Shown piece after piece: positions 48,467 through 48,626 of a DNA stretch of 48,626 nucleotides (within the stretch, counting starts at the first letter, position 1; the number at the start of each line of letters is the position of its first letter). This DNA is from Kiritimatiellia bacterium (GTDB lineage: Bacteria > Verrucomicrobiota > Kiritimatiellia > RFP12 > UBA1067): assembly GCA_017403825.1 (NCBI GenBank), contig JAFRDO010000021.1, forward strand, positions 1 through 48,626, in the 5' to 3' direction. The notes beneath the pieces are model-generated. The model was not told the DNA's origin. It made no database searches and worked only from the letters and a program-made list of their open reading frames with translations. Both the position numbers and the translations under genes were made by a program.

Positions 48467-48626
48467 CGCCCCCGATTCCATCGAGACGCGGTGCACGGCC
48501 CACGCTCCTGTAGATTCCGCTGGTCGTTTCGCCCCGGGGACGGCCTTCGGCGACTGGCGCGTGACGGCGTTTATCGGGCGCGGCGGAAACGGAGAGGTCT
48601 ATTGCGCGGAACACGTCACGCTCGGC
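48459..48626 (+). CDS. Hanks-type serine/threonine protein kinase, N-terminal fragment (runs off window)
   Basis: From GTG 48459 (or TTG 48453) the frame reads about 25 variable residues, then GTAFGDWRVTAFIGRGGNGEVYCAEHVTLG. IGRGGNGEVYCA is the glycine-rich loop of the protein kinase fold (GxGxxGxV), followed by the start of strand 3. The start overlaps the sigma-factor stop by eight bases, indicating coupling. The rest of the protein, including the catalytic loop, lies beyond the window. Confidence 0.85.
   Translation, partial: MSNAPDSIETRCTAHAPVDSAGRFAPGTAFGDWRVTAFIGRGGNGEVYCAEHVTLG

Overview
The window is a GC-rich (about 60-65%), gene-dense stretch of a Gram-negative bacterial chromosome. 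It carries lipid A genes (lpxI, lpxB, an LpxL-type acyltransferase). Several features point to the PVC superphylum and, within it, to a Kiritimatiellota/Lentisphaerota/Verrucomicrobiota-like host. They are a Minf_1886-family protein, secreted BNR/Asp-box, SGNH, GHL10-like and SUMF1 proteins, a PHP-like/GH20-like pair, a sigma factor fused to a membrane segment, and an ECF sigma factor next to a Hanks-type kinase. The taxonomic placement is inference from gene families, not from a marker tree. Anaerobic or microaerobic life fits the use of ThiH, rather than the oxygen-dependent ThiO, for thiamine thiazole synthesis.

Layout. 1-4.4 kb: the 3' end of trmD, a GHL10-like secreted protein, a Minf_1886 protein, a MOP/MATE-like membrane protein and manA, closed by a strong terminator. 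4.5-7.9 kb: rpsO-pnp-rpoZ-smpB. 7.9-14.5 kb: one long, mostly overlapping run thrS-lpxI-lpxB-thiS-thiF-thiG-thiH. 14.6-16.7 kb: an AT-richer defence/toxin-antitoxin island, abiEi-abiEii-PIN. 16.8-20.4 kb: secG, an epimerase, galE, nadE. 20.4-24.8 kb: tRNA-CAU with ispH directly behind it, then a peptide-type ABC permease, a DnaQ-like exonuclease and a solute-binding protein. 24.8-27.9 kb: mfd on the minus strand, with GGGGACAG(T/G)CCCC palindromes inside the gene.

28.0-38.6 kb is the accessory, surface-oriented part. It holds a class A acid phosphatase, a sialidase-like protein preceded by a gene remnant, a 24-bp repeat pair, three tRNAs (Arg-ACG, initiator Met, Pro-GGG), an RluA-type synthase, an SGNH hydrolase, the sigma-membrane fusion with a SUMF1 protein, a PHP-like protein, a GH20-like protein and an unrecognised conserved-looking protein. 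38.8-48.6 kb is core metabolism again: a DAACS symporter, folB, miaB, dapB, fabF, a FabZ-like gene, hisD, a lipid A acyltransferase and an animal-type UDP-glucose dehydrogenase. It ends with an ECF sigma factor overlapping the start of a serine/threonine kinase that runs off the window.

Genes are packed with many ATGA overlaps, so translational coupling is probably widespread. Promoters are easy to see: most have an extended -10, TGnTATAAT, commonly inside TTTGGTATAAT. In several cases the start codon lies only 7-13 nt downstream of the -10 box, which predicts leaderless or nearly leaderless mRNAs. The best candidates for unusual biology are the sigma/membrane/secreted-tail fusion upstream of SUMF1, the three-gene AbiE-PIN operon, the palindromes inside mfd, the variant initiator tRNA, and a FabZ-like protein that appears to lack the catalytic histidine.
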